A stretch of 64,000 bases of DNA from Actinomycetospora termitidis (GCF_030286555.1 NZ_JASVWF010000005.1:1-64000); one strand, 5' to 3'. Shown: positions 16,461-25,431, counted from the first letter of the stretch. Made by a program: numbers and translations. Notes: a model not told the origin generated them from the letters alone.

Positions 16461-19214
16461 CTAGTGCGCCGCCTGGTCCCAGGACCGGCCGAAGCCGACC
16501 GAGACCTCCAGGGGCACGTCGAGCTCGAACGCCGCACCCATCTCGCGGCGCACCAGCTCGGTGACCTGGTCCCGCTCCCCCGGCGCCACCTCCAGCACGA
16601 GCTCGTCGTGCACCTGGAGCAGCATGCGGCTGCGCAGGCCCTCGTCGCGCAGGGCCGCGTGCACGCCGAGCATCGCGACCTTGACGACGTCGGCGGCGCT
16701 GCCCTGGATCGGCGCGTTGAGGGCCATCCGCTCGGCCATCTCCCGGCGCTGGCGGTTGTCGCTGTTGAGGTCGGGCAGGTAGCGGCGCCGGCCGAGGATC
16801 GAGCTGGTGTAGCCGTCCTTGCGGGCCTGGTCGACCACCTGGAACAGGTAGTCGCGGACCCCGCCGAACCGCGCGAAGTAGTCCTCCATCAGCTCCTTGG
16901 CCTCGTCGGTGGAGGTGCGCAGCTGGGCGGACAGACCGTAGGCCGAGAGCCCGTAGGCCAGGCCGTAGTTCATCGCCTTGATCTTCGCGCGCTGGGCCTG
17001 GCTGACCTCGTTCTCGGCGACCCCGAACACCTTGGCCGCCGTGACGGAGTGGAAGTCCTCGCCGGACTTGAACGACTCGATCAGCTCGGCGTCCACGGAC
17101 AGGTGCGCCATGATCCGCATCTCGATCTGCGAGTAGTCCGCGGTCATCAGCTCGGCGTAGGCGCCGTCCGCGGAGTCCGCCCCGACGACGAAGGTGTCGC
17201 GGATGCGGCGGCCGGCCTCGGTGCGCACCGGGATGTTCTGCAGGTTCGGCTCGGTCGAGGAGAGCCGGCCGGTGCGCGCGATGGTCTGGTTGAAGGTCGT
17301 GTGGATGCGGCCGTCGTCGGAGGTCGAGTCGAGCAGGCCCTTGACCGTGACCCGGAGCCGGGTCGCGTCCCGGTGCTCGAGCAGGTGCTCCAGGAACGGG
17401 TGCGGGTTGGACTCGTTCAGCGTCTGCAGCGCGTCGGCGTCGGTGGTGTAGCCGGTCTTGGTCCGCTTCGTCTTCGGCATCTGCAGCTCGTCGAACAGCA
17501 CCACCTGCAGCTGCTTCGGCGAGCCGAGGTTGATCTCCTTGCCGATCACGTCGTACGCCGACTGCGCCGCGGCCTGGACCCGGCCGCCGAACTGCGACTC
17601 CAGGTCCTGCAGCGCGGAGACGTCCACCGCGACGCCGGCCGCCTCGAGGTCGGCCAGGACGGCCAGCAGCGGCAGCTCGAGGTCGGTGAGCAGCGCTGTA
17701 CCGCCGAGCTCCGCGAGGTCGTCGTCGAGCTTGTCGGCGAGGTCGGCGACCGCGCGGGCCCGCAGCATCTCGGTCTGCGCGAGGGTCGCGTCGGCCTCCT
17801 CCTCGCCGCCGTCGAGGGTGAGCTGGTCCCCGCTCGCGTCCGGCTCCTCGACCCGGAGCTCGCGGCGCAGGTAGCGCAGGGCGAGGTCGGCCAGGTCGAA
17901 GCTGCGCTCGCCGGGCCGCGCGAGGTACGCCGCGAGCGCGGTGTCGCTGGTGACGCCGTCGAGCCGCCATCCCCGCCCGCGGACGGCGTGCAGCGGGCCC
18001 TTGATCTCGTGGCCGGCCTTCGGCAGCTCCGGGTCGGCGAGCCAGGCGGCCAGGGCGGTCTCGTCCTCGGGGGTGACCGCGCGGACGTCGACGTAGGTGG
18101 TCTCGCCGTCGGCCGCCGCGATCGCGACGCCCTCGAGGTCGCCCGTGCCATGCGACCAGGTGCCCCGGAACCCGAGCCCCGTCCGACGCCCGTCGCGGGC
18201 GTGCTCGTCCAGCCACGCCGCGACCGCGCCCGGCTCCAGGGCCGCGCCGCGCACCTCGAAGCCCTCGTCGGCCTCCGGCTCGGCGGATTGCAGCGTGGAG
18301 AACAGCCGCTCGCGCAGCACGCGGAACTCCAGCTCGTCGAAGAGCCGGTGCACCGCGTCGCGGTCCCACGCCCGCGCCTCGAGCTCCGGTGGGGTGACGT
18401 CGAGCTCGACGTCGCGCACCAGCTCCGTGAGCTGCCGGTTCAGCACGACCGACGACAGGTGCTCCCGCAGCGCGTCACCGGCCTTGCCGCGCACCTCGTC
18501 GACCCGCTCGACCAGCGCGTCCAGGCTGCCGAACTCCCGCACCCACTTCTGCGCCGTCTTCTCCCCCACGCCCGGGATGCTCGGCAGGTTGTCGCTCGGG
18601 TCGCCGCGCAGGGCCGCGAAGTCCGGATACTGCTCGGGCGTCAGCGTGTACCGCTCGAGGACCGCCTCGGGGGTGTAGCGCGCCAGGTCGGACACGCCCT
18701 TGCGCGGGTAGAGCACCGTGACCGACTCGTTGACGAGCTGGAACGCGTCGCGGTCGCCCGTGCAGATCGCGACCTGCATCCCCTCGGCCACGGCCTGCGT
18801 CGTCAGGGTGGCGATGACGTCGTCGGCCTCGTAGCCCTCGCGCGTGATCACCGGGATGTGCAGCGTCGCGAGGATGTCCTTGATCAGGTCGACCTGCCCG
18901 CGGAACTCGTCGGGCGTCGCGCTGCGGTTGGCCTTGTACGCCGCGAACGTCTCGGACCGGAAGCTCTGCCGCGACACGTCGAAGGCGACGCCGACGTGCG
19001 TGGGTGCCTCGTCGCGCAGCAGGTTGATGAGCATGGACGTGAAGCCGTAGACGGCGTTCGTCTTCTGCCCGGACGTGGTGGTGAAGTTCTCCACCGGCAG
19101 CGCGAAGAACGCGCGGTAGGCCAGGGAGTGGCCGTCCAGGAGCAGCAGCCGGGCGCCCCCGGCCTCGTCCCCCGGCGTCGTCGCGGGCTTGTCTGCGGTC
19201 TTCGTCCCAGCCAC
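16461..19214 (-). CDS. polA: DNA polymerase I
   Basis: DNA polymerase I, for Okazaki-fragment processing and repair synthesis. The 917 residues include the N-terminal 5'-3' exonuclease/FEN domain (LLLLDGHSLAYRAFFALP, EADDVIATL, GDPSDNLPSIPGVGEKTA), a 3'-5' exonuclease-like middle domain in which I cannot see the full acidic catalytic set, and the family A polymerase domain with MTADYSQIEMRI (palm, metal Asp), the O-helix region RAKIKAMNYGLAYG, and LLQVHDELVLE near the end. The start MAGTKTADK is preceded by a 50-base gap to the divergent thioesterase gene. The position near rpsA is conserved in actinobacteria. Confidence 0.97.
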   Translation of the reverse strand: MAGTKTADKPATTPGDEAGGARLLLLDGHSLAYRAFFALPVENFTTTSGQKTNAVYGFTSMLINLLRDEAPTHVGVAFDVSRQSFRSETFAAYKANRSATPDEFRGQVDLIKDILATLHIPVITREGYEADDVIATLTTQAVAEGMQVAICTGDRDAFQLVNESVTVLYPRKGVSDLARYTPEAVLERYTLTPEQYPDFAALRGDPSDNLPSIPGVGEKTAQKWVREFGSLDALVERVDEVRGKAGDALREHLSSVVLNRQLTELVRDVELDVTPPELEARAWDRDAVHRLFDELEFRVLRERLFSTLQSAEPEADEGFEVRGAALEPGAVAAWLDEHARDGRRTGLGFRGTWSHGTGDLEGVAIAAADGETTYVDVRAVTPEDETALAAWLADPELPKAGHEIKGPLHAVRGRGWRLDGVTSDTALAAYLARPGERSFDLADLALRYLRRELRVEEPDASGDQLTLDGGEEEADATLAQTEMLRARAVADLADKLDDDLAELGGTALLTDLELPLLAVLADLEAAGVAVDVSALQDLESQFGGRVQAAAQSAYDVIGKEINLGSPKQLQVVLFDELQMPKTKRTKTGYTTDADALQTLNESNPHPFLEHLLEHRDATRLRVTVKGLLDSTSDDGRIHTTFNQTIARTGRLSSTEPNLQNIPVRTEAGRRIRDTFVVGADSADGAYAELMTADYSQIEMRIMAHLSVDAELIESFKSGEDFHSVTAAKVFGVAENEVSQAQRAKIKAMNYGLAYGLSAYGLSAQLRTSTDEAKELMEDYFARFGGVRDYLFQVVDQARKDGYTSSILGRRRYLPDLNSDNRQRREMAERMALNAPIQGSAADVVKVAMLGVHAALRDEGLRSRMLLQVHDELVLEVAPGERDQVTELVRREMGAAFELDVPLEVSVGFGRSWDQAAH

Positions 19215-19264
19215 GGCGCCGAGTCTGCCAGGGGGGTCCGACAGCCTCGCCCGTCGCTCCTAGC

Positions 19265-19744
19265 ATGCTGCTCGTGGCAGCAGGAGACGAAGCGCAGCGG
19301 AGCTCGACCTCGGGAGCACGGACCCCCGAGCAGCAGGCCGTCCCCGAGATCGAGGTCTCCCACCCCGACGAGCAGCTCGCCGTGAAGATGGGCATCGAGG
19401 TCACCGAGTGGGACCCGGCCCGCGTCGTGGGGACCATGCCCGTCGCCGGGAACCGCCAGCCGTTCGGCCTCCTGCACGGCGGCGCGAACGGAGTGCTCGC
19501 CGAGACGATCGGCTCCACCGCGGCCTACCTGAACCGGGTCGGCGACCGACGCCCCGTCGGCCTGGAGCTCTCCTGCACCCACCACCGCTCGGCGCTGTCC
19601 GGGCTGGTCACGGCGGTGTGCACGCCCGCGTCGGTCGGGAAGACGGTGGGCACCTTCGAGATCGTCATCACCGACGACGAGGGCCACCGGGTCTGCACCG
19701 CGAAGCTCACCTGCATCTACCGCGACGCGACGCCGAAGGCCTGA
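19265..19744 (+). CDS. PaaI-type hotdog thioesterase
   Basis: A 159-residue hotdog-fold acyl-CoA thioesterase of the PaaI/YdiI group. The core is VVGTMPVAGNRQPFGLLHGG followed by ANGVLAETIGSTAA (H-G-G then the helix carrying the usual catalytic Asp/Glu), then VGLELSCTHHRSALSG. ATG 19265 or GTG 19274 are possible starts; the first 40 residues are not conserved and include the in-frame 27-bp repeat shared with livG. It is divergent from polA. Substrates are unknown. Confidence 0.85.
   Translation: MLLVAAGDEAQRSSTSGARTPEQQAVPEIEVSHPDEQLAVKMGIEVTEWDPARVVGTMPVAGNRQPFGLLHGGANGVLAETIGSTAAYLNRVGDRRPVGLELSCTHHRSALSGLVTAVCTPASVGKTVGTFEIVITDDEGHRVCTAKLTCIYRDATPKA
19283..19309 (+). repeat. 27-bp repeat shared with livG, copy 1
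   Basis: The 27 bases match the reverse complement of 24182-24208 at 26 positions. Both copies lie near the start of a coding sequence and are read in the same frame, giving GDEAQRSST here and GDGAQRSST in LivG. Confidence 0.8.
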
Positions 19745-19798
19745 AGCCGGTCACGACCGCGCCGCCCTGTCGCGGGTTTCCACAGCCCGCCCGCCAGG

Positions 19799-19823
19799 TT
19801 GTCGCTGGGATTCACAGCGACAA
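19799..19823. terminator. Hairpin between convergent genes
   Basis: A perfect 9-bp stem, TTGTCGCTG (19799-19807) with CAGCGACAA (19815-19823), has a seven-base loop. It lies in the 140-base gap between the thioesterase and the convergent methyltransferase and could serve both. The sequence GCGACAAGGTG on its right flank recurs about 30 bases later. Confidence 0.55.
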
Positions 19824-19884
19824 GGTGTCGGGTGGCGCGCCGGAGACCGCGACAAGGTGCAGGGCGACACGCGATCGCCGACAC

Positions 19885-20724
19885 CTACGCCCGAGCTGCC
19901 CACACCGAGCGGGTCGTCCGTACCGCGAGGTCGTCGCGGCGCAGCAGGCTGCCCGGGCCTTCGGGGTCGAGGAGCCGGTCGAGCGCGGTGAGGTCCTCGG
20001 CGGACAGCGCGTCGGCCACGCCGTGCCGCAGCCGGCCCAGTCCGAGGAGCGCGTACCGGCCGACGGCGGCGCCGCCCACCGCCAGTGGCTCCTTCCGCTC
20101 GAGCTCGACGGTGAACCCGGCGGCCCGCAGCGTCGGCCCGAGGTCCGCCCCGCGGTGCGGCATGTGCTCCGCGGCCCGGCGGTCGGCGGCCTCGTGGGCG
20201 CGCCGCTCGACGCCCGGCCGGTCCTCGGGCGCGTCGTCGGGCAGGAAGCGTGGGAAGCCGTCCGGTTCGACGACGACGAGCAGCCCGCGCGGCGCGAGCA
20301 GGTCCCGCAGCCGGTGCAGGGCAGCGTCCACGTCGGCCAGGTGGTGCAGCGAGGCAGAGGCCCACACGAGGTCGGGGCGCCCGAGGTCGGGCCAGGCGGC
20401 GTCGAGGTCGGCGCGCAGCGTCTCCACCCGACCGGCGAGCCCCCGGGAGGCGGCCTTCTCGTGGAGACGCCGGAGGTGGTCGTCCGAGGCGTCGACGGCG
20501 AGCACGTGCGCGGCCGGGAACCGGTCGAGCAGGGCGAGCGTGCCCACCCCGGTCCCGGCGCCCAGGTCCACGACCCGCCGGGGAGCCTCTCGGACGGGGA
20601 GCGCGGCGACGAGGGCCGCGGTGGGCTCGGCGAGCACCTCGGCGTCGAGGTCGAGGATCTCCGCCATGCCGGCGTGGTCGTGCTGCGGGTGGTCGTGCTG
20701 CTGGTGGCCGTGTTCGTGGGTCAT
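19885..20724 (-). CDS. Class I methyltransferase with His-rich N-terminus
   Basis: A 279-residue SAM-dependent methyltransferase: motif I VVDLGAGTGVGTLALLDRFP (about 51-70), VLAVDASDDHL, LVWASASLHHLADVDAAL and LLAPRGLLVVVEPDG. The first 18 residues, MTHEHGHQQHDHPQHDHA, contain seven histidines, which could bind a metal. Its promoter lies in a region rich in TTGCG inverted repeats matching the start region of the neighbouring XRE gene, so that regulator probably controls it. The substrate is unknown. Confidence 0.85.
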   Translation of the reverse strand: MTHEHGHQQHDHPQHDHAGMAEILDLDAEVLAEPTAALVAALPVREAPRRVVDLGAGTGVGTLALLDRFPAAHVLAVDASDDHLRRLHEKAASRGLAGRVETLRADLDAAWPDLGRPDLVWASASLHHLADVDAALHRLRDLLAPRGLLVVVEPDGFPRFLPDDAPEDRPGVERRAHEAADRRAAEHMPHRGADLGPTLRAAGFTVELERKEPLAVGGAAVGRYALLGLGRLRHGVADALSAEDLTALDRLLDPEGPGSLLRRDDLAVRTTRSVWAARA

Positions 20725-20744
20725 GACCGCACCCTAGGCAGTTC

Positions 20745-20780
20745 TTGCGTCAGAGGACGCAGTGTTTGCGCAATACGCAA
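20745..20780. promoter_or_regulatory. Paired TTGCG palindromes, probable XRE operators
   Basis: TGCGTC-AGAG-GACGCA (20746-20761) is a perfect 6-4-6 palindrome and TTGCG-CAATA-CGCAA (20766-20780) a perfect 5-5-5 one. They lie upstream of the methyltransferase start at 20724. The 11-mer TTCTTGCGTCA at 20742-20752 occurs again at 21369-21379 over the XRE start codon. Confidence 0.65.
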
Positions 20781-20812
20781 GAGAGTGGGCCGCGCCGTTG
20801 CCGAGAACGCCG

Positions 20813-21379
20813 TCACTCCGGGTCGTCCCGGTGTCCCCGCCGGGCCTCGCGGTCGAACAGGCCCAGGATCTCGCACGGCCCGCCCTGGGCGCCGATCGCA
20901 TGGGGCAGCATCGTCGGGAACTCGGCGGCCTGGTGCGTCTCCACGCGGATCCGCTGGTCCCCCAGGACGAGCACGGCGGCGCCGGAGAGGACGACGAACC
21001 ACTCGCGTCCCGGATGTGCCCGCAGTCGGGCCGGACCGTCCGGCGGCGGGGCCGTCATCCGCTGCCGGACGACGGACATGCCGGGCTCGGCCCGGATCGA
21101 CCACCGTCGCGCCCCGTGGGCCCCGTCGACGACCGCGTTCGTGACGACGTCGTCGGTGCCCGTCTCCACCAGCTGGTCCAGGGACGTGTCCAGGGCGCGG
21201 GCCAGGGTGACGAGCTGGTCGAGGGCGAGGCGGCGCTGGCCGTTCTCGATCCGGCTGAGCGTGGACTGGCTGAGGTTCGCCTGCGCGGCCAGGTCCTCCA
21301 GCGACCGGCCCTGGGCGACCCGCAGCGCGCGGATGCGGTTGCGCACCAGGCGGTCCAGGTCACCGACTTCTTGCGTCAT
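20813..21379 (-). CDS. XRE family regulator with cupin domain
   Basis: A 188-residue regulator: an N-terminal lambda-repressor-type helix-turn-helix (IRALRVAQGRSLEDLAAQAN, then LSQSTLSRIENGQRRL, about 14-50) and a C-terminal cupin (REWFVVLSGAAVLVLGDQRI, HAIGAQGGPCEILGLF, about 125-180) that would bind a small ligand. ATG 21379 is chosen because the N-terminus MTQEVGD leads straight into the DNA-binding domain. A matched palindrome overlaps this start codon, which suggests autoregulation. Likely targets are the downstream methyltransferase and the divergent flavoprotein. Confidence 0.9.
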   Translation of the reverse strand: MTQEVGDLDRLVRNRIRALRVAQGRSLEDLAAQANLSQSTLSRIENGQRRLALDQLVTLARALDTSLDQLVETGTDDVVTNAVVDGAHGARRWSIRAEPGMSVVRQRMTAPPPDGPARLRAHPGREWFVVLSGAAVLVLGDQRIRVETHQAAEFPTMLPHAIGAQGGPCEILGLFDREARRGHRDDPE

Positions 21380-21386
21380 GAGCAAG
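21370..21386. promoter_or_regulatory. Palindrome over the XRE start codon
   Basis: CTTGC-GTCATGA-GCAAG is a 5-7-5 palindrome covering the XRE start codon and facing the divergent flavoprotein gene. It shares TTCTTGCGTCA with the site at 20742-20752. Confidence 0.6.
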
Positions 21387-21455
21387 ACCCTATGCCCCGC
21401 AGGCCGCCGCGGGTTACACCGGACAGCAGGTCGTCCCACGCCTCCGGAGGTCGCC

Positions 21456-22466
21456 ATGTCCACCACCCACACCGTCGACGTCGTCGTCATCGGCGGCGGC
21501 GCCGCGGGCCTCAACGGTGCGCTGATGCTCGCCCGCTCGCGCCGGACCGTCGTCGTGATCGACGGCGGCGACCCCCGCAACGCCCCGGCCGAGGGCGTGC
21601 ACGGCCTGCTCGCCCTCGACGGCACCCCGCCCGCGGAGCTGCTGCGACGCGGCCGTGAGGACGTGCGGCGCTACGGCGGCCGGATCGTGGCGGGCCGGGT
21701 CGTGTCGGCCGGGCGTGACGACGACGACGACTTCCGGGTCGAGCTCGCCGACGACACCGTGCTGCGCGCGCGGCGGCTCCTGGTCGCCACGGGACTGCGG
21801 GACGAGCTGCCGGACCTCCCTGGCCTGGCCGAACACTGGGGTCGCGGGCTGGTGCACTGCCCCTACTGCCACGGTTGGGAGGTCCGTGACGAGGCGATCG
21901 GCGTGCTCGGCGTCGGGCCCGCCTCGCTCCACCAGGTCCTGCTGTTCCGACAGCTCTCCGATGACGTCGTGTTCTTCCGCGGCGACGTCGAGCTCGACGG
22001 GCGCACCCGGGCGCGGTTCGAGGCCCGGGGCGTGCGGGTCGTCGACACCCCGGTGGCGGGCGTCGAGTCGGACGGGCACAGCATCACGGGCGTCCGCCTC
22101 GCCGACGGCCGGATCGTGCCCCGCACCGTGCTCGCCGTGGCGACGACGATGCTGGCCCGCACCGACGGCCTCGACGGGCTCGCGCTGCCCACGGAGGACG
22201 TCCAGCACGGCCGGCGTGTGGTCTCCGGGCCTGCGGGCACCACCGCCGTGCCCGGGGTGTGGGTGGCGGGCAACGTCACCGACCTGACGGCGCAGGTCGG
22301 CGCGTCGGCCGCCGCGGGCGCCCTGGCCGGGGCGCACATCAACGCCGACCTCGCGGCGGCGGAGGCCGAGGCCGCCGTGCCGGAGCCGTTCTCGCCCGCG
22401 AGCGAGGCCGCACTGACCGCGCGGATCGTCGGCGAGCGCCGGCACGGCCTCCCGCTCCCGGCCTGA
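21456..22466 (+). CDS. Thioredoxin-reductase-like FAD/NAD(P) oxidoreductase
   Basis: A 336-residue two-dinucleotide-domain flavoprotein. The FAD motif is VVVIGGGAAGLNGALMLARS (about 9-28), the thioredoxin-reductase-type redox pair is HCPYCHGWE (about 140), the second Rossmann segment starts IGVLGVGPASLHQVLL, and the FAD-end motif is VPGVWVAGNVTD. ATG 21456 has CCGGAGG six bases upstream. It lacks a thioredoxin gene beside it, so it may serve another disulfide or small-molecule substrate. It is divergent from the XRE regulator across 76 bases. Confidence 0.85.
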   Translation: MSTTHTVDVVVIGGGAAGLNGALMLARSRRTVVVIDGGDPRNAPAEGVHGLLALDGTPPAELLRRGREDVRRYGGRIVAGRVVSAGRDDDDDFRVELADDTVLRARRLLVATGLRDELPDLPGLAEHWGRGLVHCPYCHGWEVRDEAIGVLGVGPASLHQVLLFRQLSDDVVFFRGDVELDGRTRARFEARGVRVVDTPVAGVESDGHSITGVRLADGRIVPRTVLAVATTMLARTDGLDGLALPTEDVQHGRRVVSGPAGTTAVPGVWVAGNVTDLTAQVGASAAAGALAGAHINADLAAAEAEAAVPEPFSPASEAALTARIVGERRHGLPLPA

Positions 22467-22505
22467 CGACGGCGGACGGTCCGGCGTCGGCCCCGTCGCG
22501 ACGAG

Positions 22506-22553
22506 ACGAACGGGCCGTTCGTCACCTTCTATCGTGACGAACGGCCCGTTCGT
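22506..22553. terminator. 19-bp inverted repeat whose arms are themselves palindromes
   Basis: Bases 22506-22524 pair perfectly with 22535-22553 around a 10-base loop. Each arm is also a near-perfect palindrome (ACGAACGG-G-CCGTTCGT and ACGAACGG-C-CCGTTCGT). It lies between the convergent flavoprotein and livF genes, 40 bases past one stop and 28 past the other, so a bidirectional terminator is the simple reading. Confidence 0.6.
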
Positions 22554-22580
22554 GCGGTGGCGGAGCGGCCGGGAACGGCC

Positions 22581-23300
22581 CTACGAGACGCCCAGGTAGG
22601 CGTCCTGGATCGTCGGGTCCGCGAGCAGCTCCGAGCCGGGGCCGGAGCGGGTCACCTCCCCGGTCTCCAGGACGTAGGCCTGGTGGGCGAGCCCGAGCGC
22701 CTGCGTGGCGTTCTGCTCGACGAGCAGGATCGTCACGCCCTCCTTGTTGATCTCCTCGATGACGCGGAAGATCTGCTGGATGAACTGCGGCGCGAGGCCC
22801 ATCGAGGGCTCGTCGAGCAGCAGCAGCCGCGGCCGGGCCATCAGCGCCCGCCCGATGGCGAGCATCTGCTGCTCGCCGCCGGAGAGGGTGCCGCCGACCT
22901 GGTTCCGGCGTTCGGCCAGGCGCGGGAAGTACGTGAAGGCCCGCTCCTGGTCGTCGGAGAACTCCTTCGACCGCCGGTCGGAGCGGACGAACCCGCCCAT
23001 GTCCAGGTTCTCCAGCACCGTCATGCCGGGGAAGATCCCGCGGCCCTCGGGCACCTGGCAGATGCCCTGGCGCACCCGCAGGTCGGCCCGGACCTTCGTC
23101 AGGTCCTTGCCGTCGTAGGTCATCGACCCCGACTGCAGGGCGAGCAGGCCGGAGATGGTCTTCATCGTCGTCGTCTTGCCGGCGCCGTTGGCCCCGATCA
23201 ACGAGACGATCTGTCCCTCCTCCACCGAGAGGGTGATCCCCCGCAGCGCCTGGATCCGCCCGTAGGCGACGTTCACGTCGTGGAGCTCGAGCAGGCTCAC
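22581..23300 (-). CDS. livF: Branched-chain amino acid ABC transporter ATPase LivF
   Basis: One of the two cytoplasmic ATPases of a LIV-type importer. The 239 residues show Walker A GANGAGKTT (about 37-45), the LivF-type segment QVPEGRGIFPGMTVLENL, signature LSGGEQQMLAIGRAL, Walker B LLLLDEPSMGLAP and the switch His in LLVEQNA. The start overlaps the end of livG by four bases, so it is the last gene of the transporter operon. Confidence 0.95.
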   Translation of the reverse strand: MSLLELHDVNVAYGRIQALRGITLSVEEGQIVSLIGANGAGKTTTMKTISGLLALQSGSMTYDGKDLTKVRADLRVRQGICQVPEGRGIFPGMTVLENLDMGGFVRSDRRSKEFSDDQERAFTYFPRLAERRNQVGGTLSGGEQQMLAIGRALMARPRLLLLDEPSMGLAPQFIQQIFRVIEEINKEGVTILLVEQNATQALGLAHQAYVLETGEVTRSGPGSELLADPTIQDAYLGVS

Positions 23301-24226
23301 TCGTCCACCGCCGTTCCGAGGTAGGCGGAGACGACGGCCGGGTCACGGCGCACCGCGTCCGGCTCGCCGTCGGCGATCTTCCGGCCGAAGTCCAGCACGA
23401 CGAGCCGGTCGGTCACGCCGAGCACCACGCGCATGTCGTGCTCGACGAGGACCACGGTGTACCCGTCGTCGCGGATCTTGAGGATCAGCTCGGACAGGGC
23501 GTCCTTCTCGATCGCGGAGAAGCCGGCCGCGGGCTCGTCGAGACAGAGCAGCTTGGGCTCCGTGGCGAGCGCGCGGGCGATCTCGAGGCGGCGCTGGTCG
23601 CCGTAGGGCAGTGAGGTCGCCTTGTCCGCGGCGCGGTCGGCGATCCCCACGAACTCGAGCAGCGCCATCGCCTTGTCGACGGCCTCCCGCTCCTCCCGAC
23701 GGTGCCGCGGCAGCCGGAGCAGCGCCCCCGGCACCGAGGTGCGGTGGCGGGCGTCGGTGCCGACGACCACGTTCTCCAGGGCCGTCATCGCCCCGAAGAG
23801 CCGGATGTTCTGGAAGGTCCGTGCGACGCCGGCCTGGATGATCTTGTAGCGCTTCATCCGGGCCAGGGACTGTCCCTCGAGCCGGATGTCGCCCTCGGTG
23901 GGCCGGTAGACGCCGGTGACGATGTTGAAGCACGTCGTCTTGCCGGCGCCGTTCGGTCCGATGAGCCCGAGGATCTCCCCGCGCTTCACGTCGAAGGAGA
24001 CGTCGTCGAGGGCCGTGAGGCCGCCGAAGCGGACCGTCAGGCCGTCGACCGCGAGCAGGGTCTCCCCCGCCGAGACCGCGATCTCGCGGTCCGGCGCGAC
24101 CTTCTCCGCGACGGCGGCCTCGTGCTCGGCACGCTCGGCCGCGTCCATCTGCTCGACGGCCTCGAGCAGGCCCTCCGTCACGGTCGAGCTCCGCTGCGCT
24201 CCGTCTCCTGCGTCAGGCGTGGTCAC
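23297..24226 (-). CDS. livG: Branched-chain amino acid ABC transporter ATPase LivG
   Basis: The second ATPase of the importer. Walker A is GPNGAGKTT, the LivG-type segment is [20 protein letters not shown], Walker B is [12 protein letters not shown], and VLVEHDM carries the switch His. The signature motif is the LivG-type [16 protein letters not shown]. The 309 residues exceed the usual 250-260 because of about 55 non-conserved N-terminal residues, part of which comes from a 27-bp repeat shared with another gene. It overlaps livM and livF by four bases each. Confidence 0.93.
   Translation of the reverse strand: MTTPDAGDGAQRSSTVTEGLLEAVEQMDAAERAEHEAAVAEKVAPDREIAVSAGETLLAVDGLTVRFGGLTALDDVSFDVKRGEILGLIGPNGAGKTTCFNIVTGVYRPTEGDIRLEGQSLARMKRYKIIQAGVARTFQNIRLFGAMTALENVVVGTDARHRTSVPGALLRLPRHRREEREAVDKAMALLEFVGIADRAADKATSLPYGDQRRLEIARALATEPKLLCLDEPAAGFSAIEKDALSELILKIRDDGYTVVLVEHDMRVVLGVTDRLVVLDFGRKIADGEPDAVRRDPAVVSAYLGTAVDE
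24182..24208 (-). repeat. 27-bp repeat shared with the thioesterase gene, copy 2
   Basis: The reverse-strand sequence differs from 19283-19309 at one base and encodes GDGAQRSST in the non-conserved N-terminal extension of LivG. Confidence 0.8.
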
Positions 24227-25431
24227 TCCCCACCTCCCTGCGGACGCGACCCGGACCGGTCGTCGGGAACGGCCTCTGCGGGCTCACCCGCCGGTCTGGA
24301 CGAGGGTGTCAACGACGTCGGCGCCACGCCCGTCCCCGCTCCGAACAGCTTCTGGTAGGCCTGCCGACCGTAGGTCAGCAGGTGCTGGCGCATCCCCAGG
24401 ATGCCCTGCGGCCGGAAGATCATGAGGATGATCAGGGCCAGCCCGAAGACCAGGAAGCGGTACTCCGGCTCGAACTGGAACCGGTCCGGGATGTAGGACA
24501 CCAGGAAGGCACCGACGACGACGCCGACCTTGTTGCCCTGCCCGCCGAGGACCACGGCGGCGAGGTACAGGATCGAGGTCGTCACGTCGAACCGCTGGTT
24601 GTTGACGAACCCGACCTGGGCGGCGAACAGCGTGCCCGACAGCCCGCCGACCGCGGCCCCGATCGCGAAGGCCCAGATCTTGAACTTGTAGGTCGGGACG
24701 CCGGTGAGCTCGGCGGCGTCCTCGTCCTCGCGGACCGCGATCCAGGCGCGGCCCACCCGGGACCGCTCCAGGTTGCCCATGAGGAACAGCACGATGATCA
24801 CGATGGTCACCGCGAGCCAGTAGAAGCCCTGGGCGTCGTTCTGAGTGAAGATCGGCGAGCCGTCGGGGTAGGTCCCGCCGGGCCGCGCGATGTCCTGGAA
24901 GCCCCGGTTGCCGCGCAGCGGGTCGATGTTGTCGGCCAGCAGGCGGACGATCTCGCCGAAGCCCAGCGTGACGATCGCCAGGTAGTCCCCGCGCAGTCGC
25001 AGGGTCGGTGTCCCGAGGATGACGCCGGAGATCATCGTGATCACCATGGCGATCGGCACGATCACGAGCCACGGGAACCGAACGCCGAGCTCGGAGTCCG
25101 GCGAGGACAGCACCGCCGCGGAGTAGGCCCCGATCGCGAAGAAGCCGACGTAGCCGAGGTCGAGCAGACCCGCCTGCCCGATGACGACGTTAAGACCGAT
25201 CGCGATCAGCGCGAACACCGCCGCGTTGAACAGCGCGATGGGGAACGAGGTCGCCGGCTCGGTGGTGATGATCGGCGGGTTGAGCACCGGCAGCAGGTAG
25301 ATGATCGCGGCCACCGGCACCAGCAGACCCCACTGCTGGGGTCGGCTGCGGGCGTTCCACCAGCGGGAGAGCTCGCCGAACCGCCCTCCCGACGACGACG
25401 GGGCCCGCTCCGTCTCGGTCGTCGCGGTCAT
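24223..25431 (-). CDS. livM: Branched-chain amino acid ABC transporter permease LivM
   Basis: Inner-membrane permease of the LIV importer, 402 residues with about ten hydrophobic helices. Family hallmarks are [20 protein letters not shown] (about 84-103), [20 protein letters not shown], the cytoplasmic loop [17 protein letters not shown] that couples to the ATPases, and [14 protein letters not shown] near the end. A cytoplasmic N-terminus of about 30 residues and a variable tail after about 365 frame the domain. It overlaps livH and livG by four bases each. Confidence 0.95.
   Translation of the reverse strand: MTATTETERAPSSSGGRFGELSRWWNARSRPQQWGLLVPVAAIIYLLPVLNPPIITTEPATSFPIALFNAAVFALIAIGLNVVIGQAGLLDLGYVGFFAIGAYSAAVLSSPDSELGVRFPWLVIVPIAMVITMISGVILGTPTLRLRGDYLAIVTLGFGEIVRLLADNIDPLRGNRGFQDIARPGGTYPDGSPIFTQNDAQGFYWLAVTIVIIVLFLMGNLERSRVGRAWIAVREDEDAAELTGVPTYKFKIWAFAIGAAVGGLSGTLFAAQVGFVNNQRFDVTTSILYLAAVVLGGQGNKVGVVVGAFLVSYIPDRFQFEPEYRFLVFGLALIILMIFRPQGILGMRQHLLTYGRQAYQKLFGAGTGVAPTSLTPSSRPAGEPAEAVPDDRSGSRPQGGGE

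Noticed and set aside
16257..19385. 1042-residue plus-strand open frame
   Set aside because: Antisense to polA and the monooxygenase; low-complexity Arg/Gly/Val composition, no motifs.
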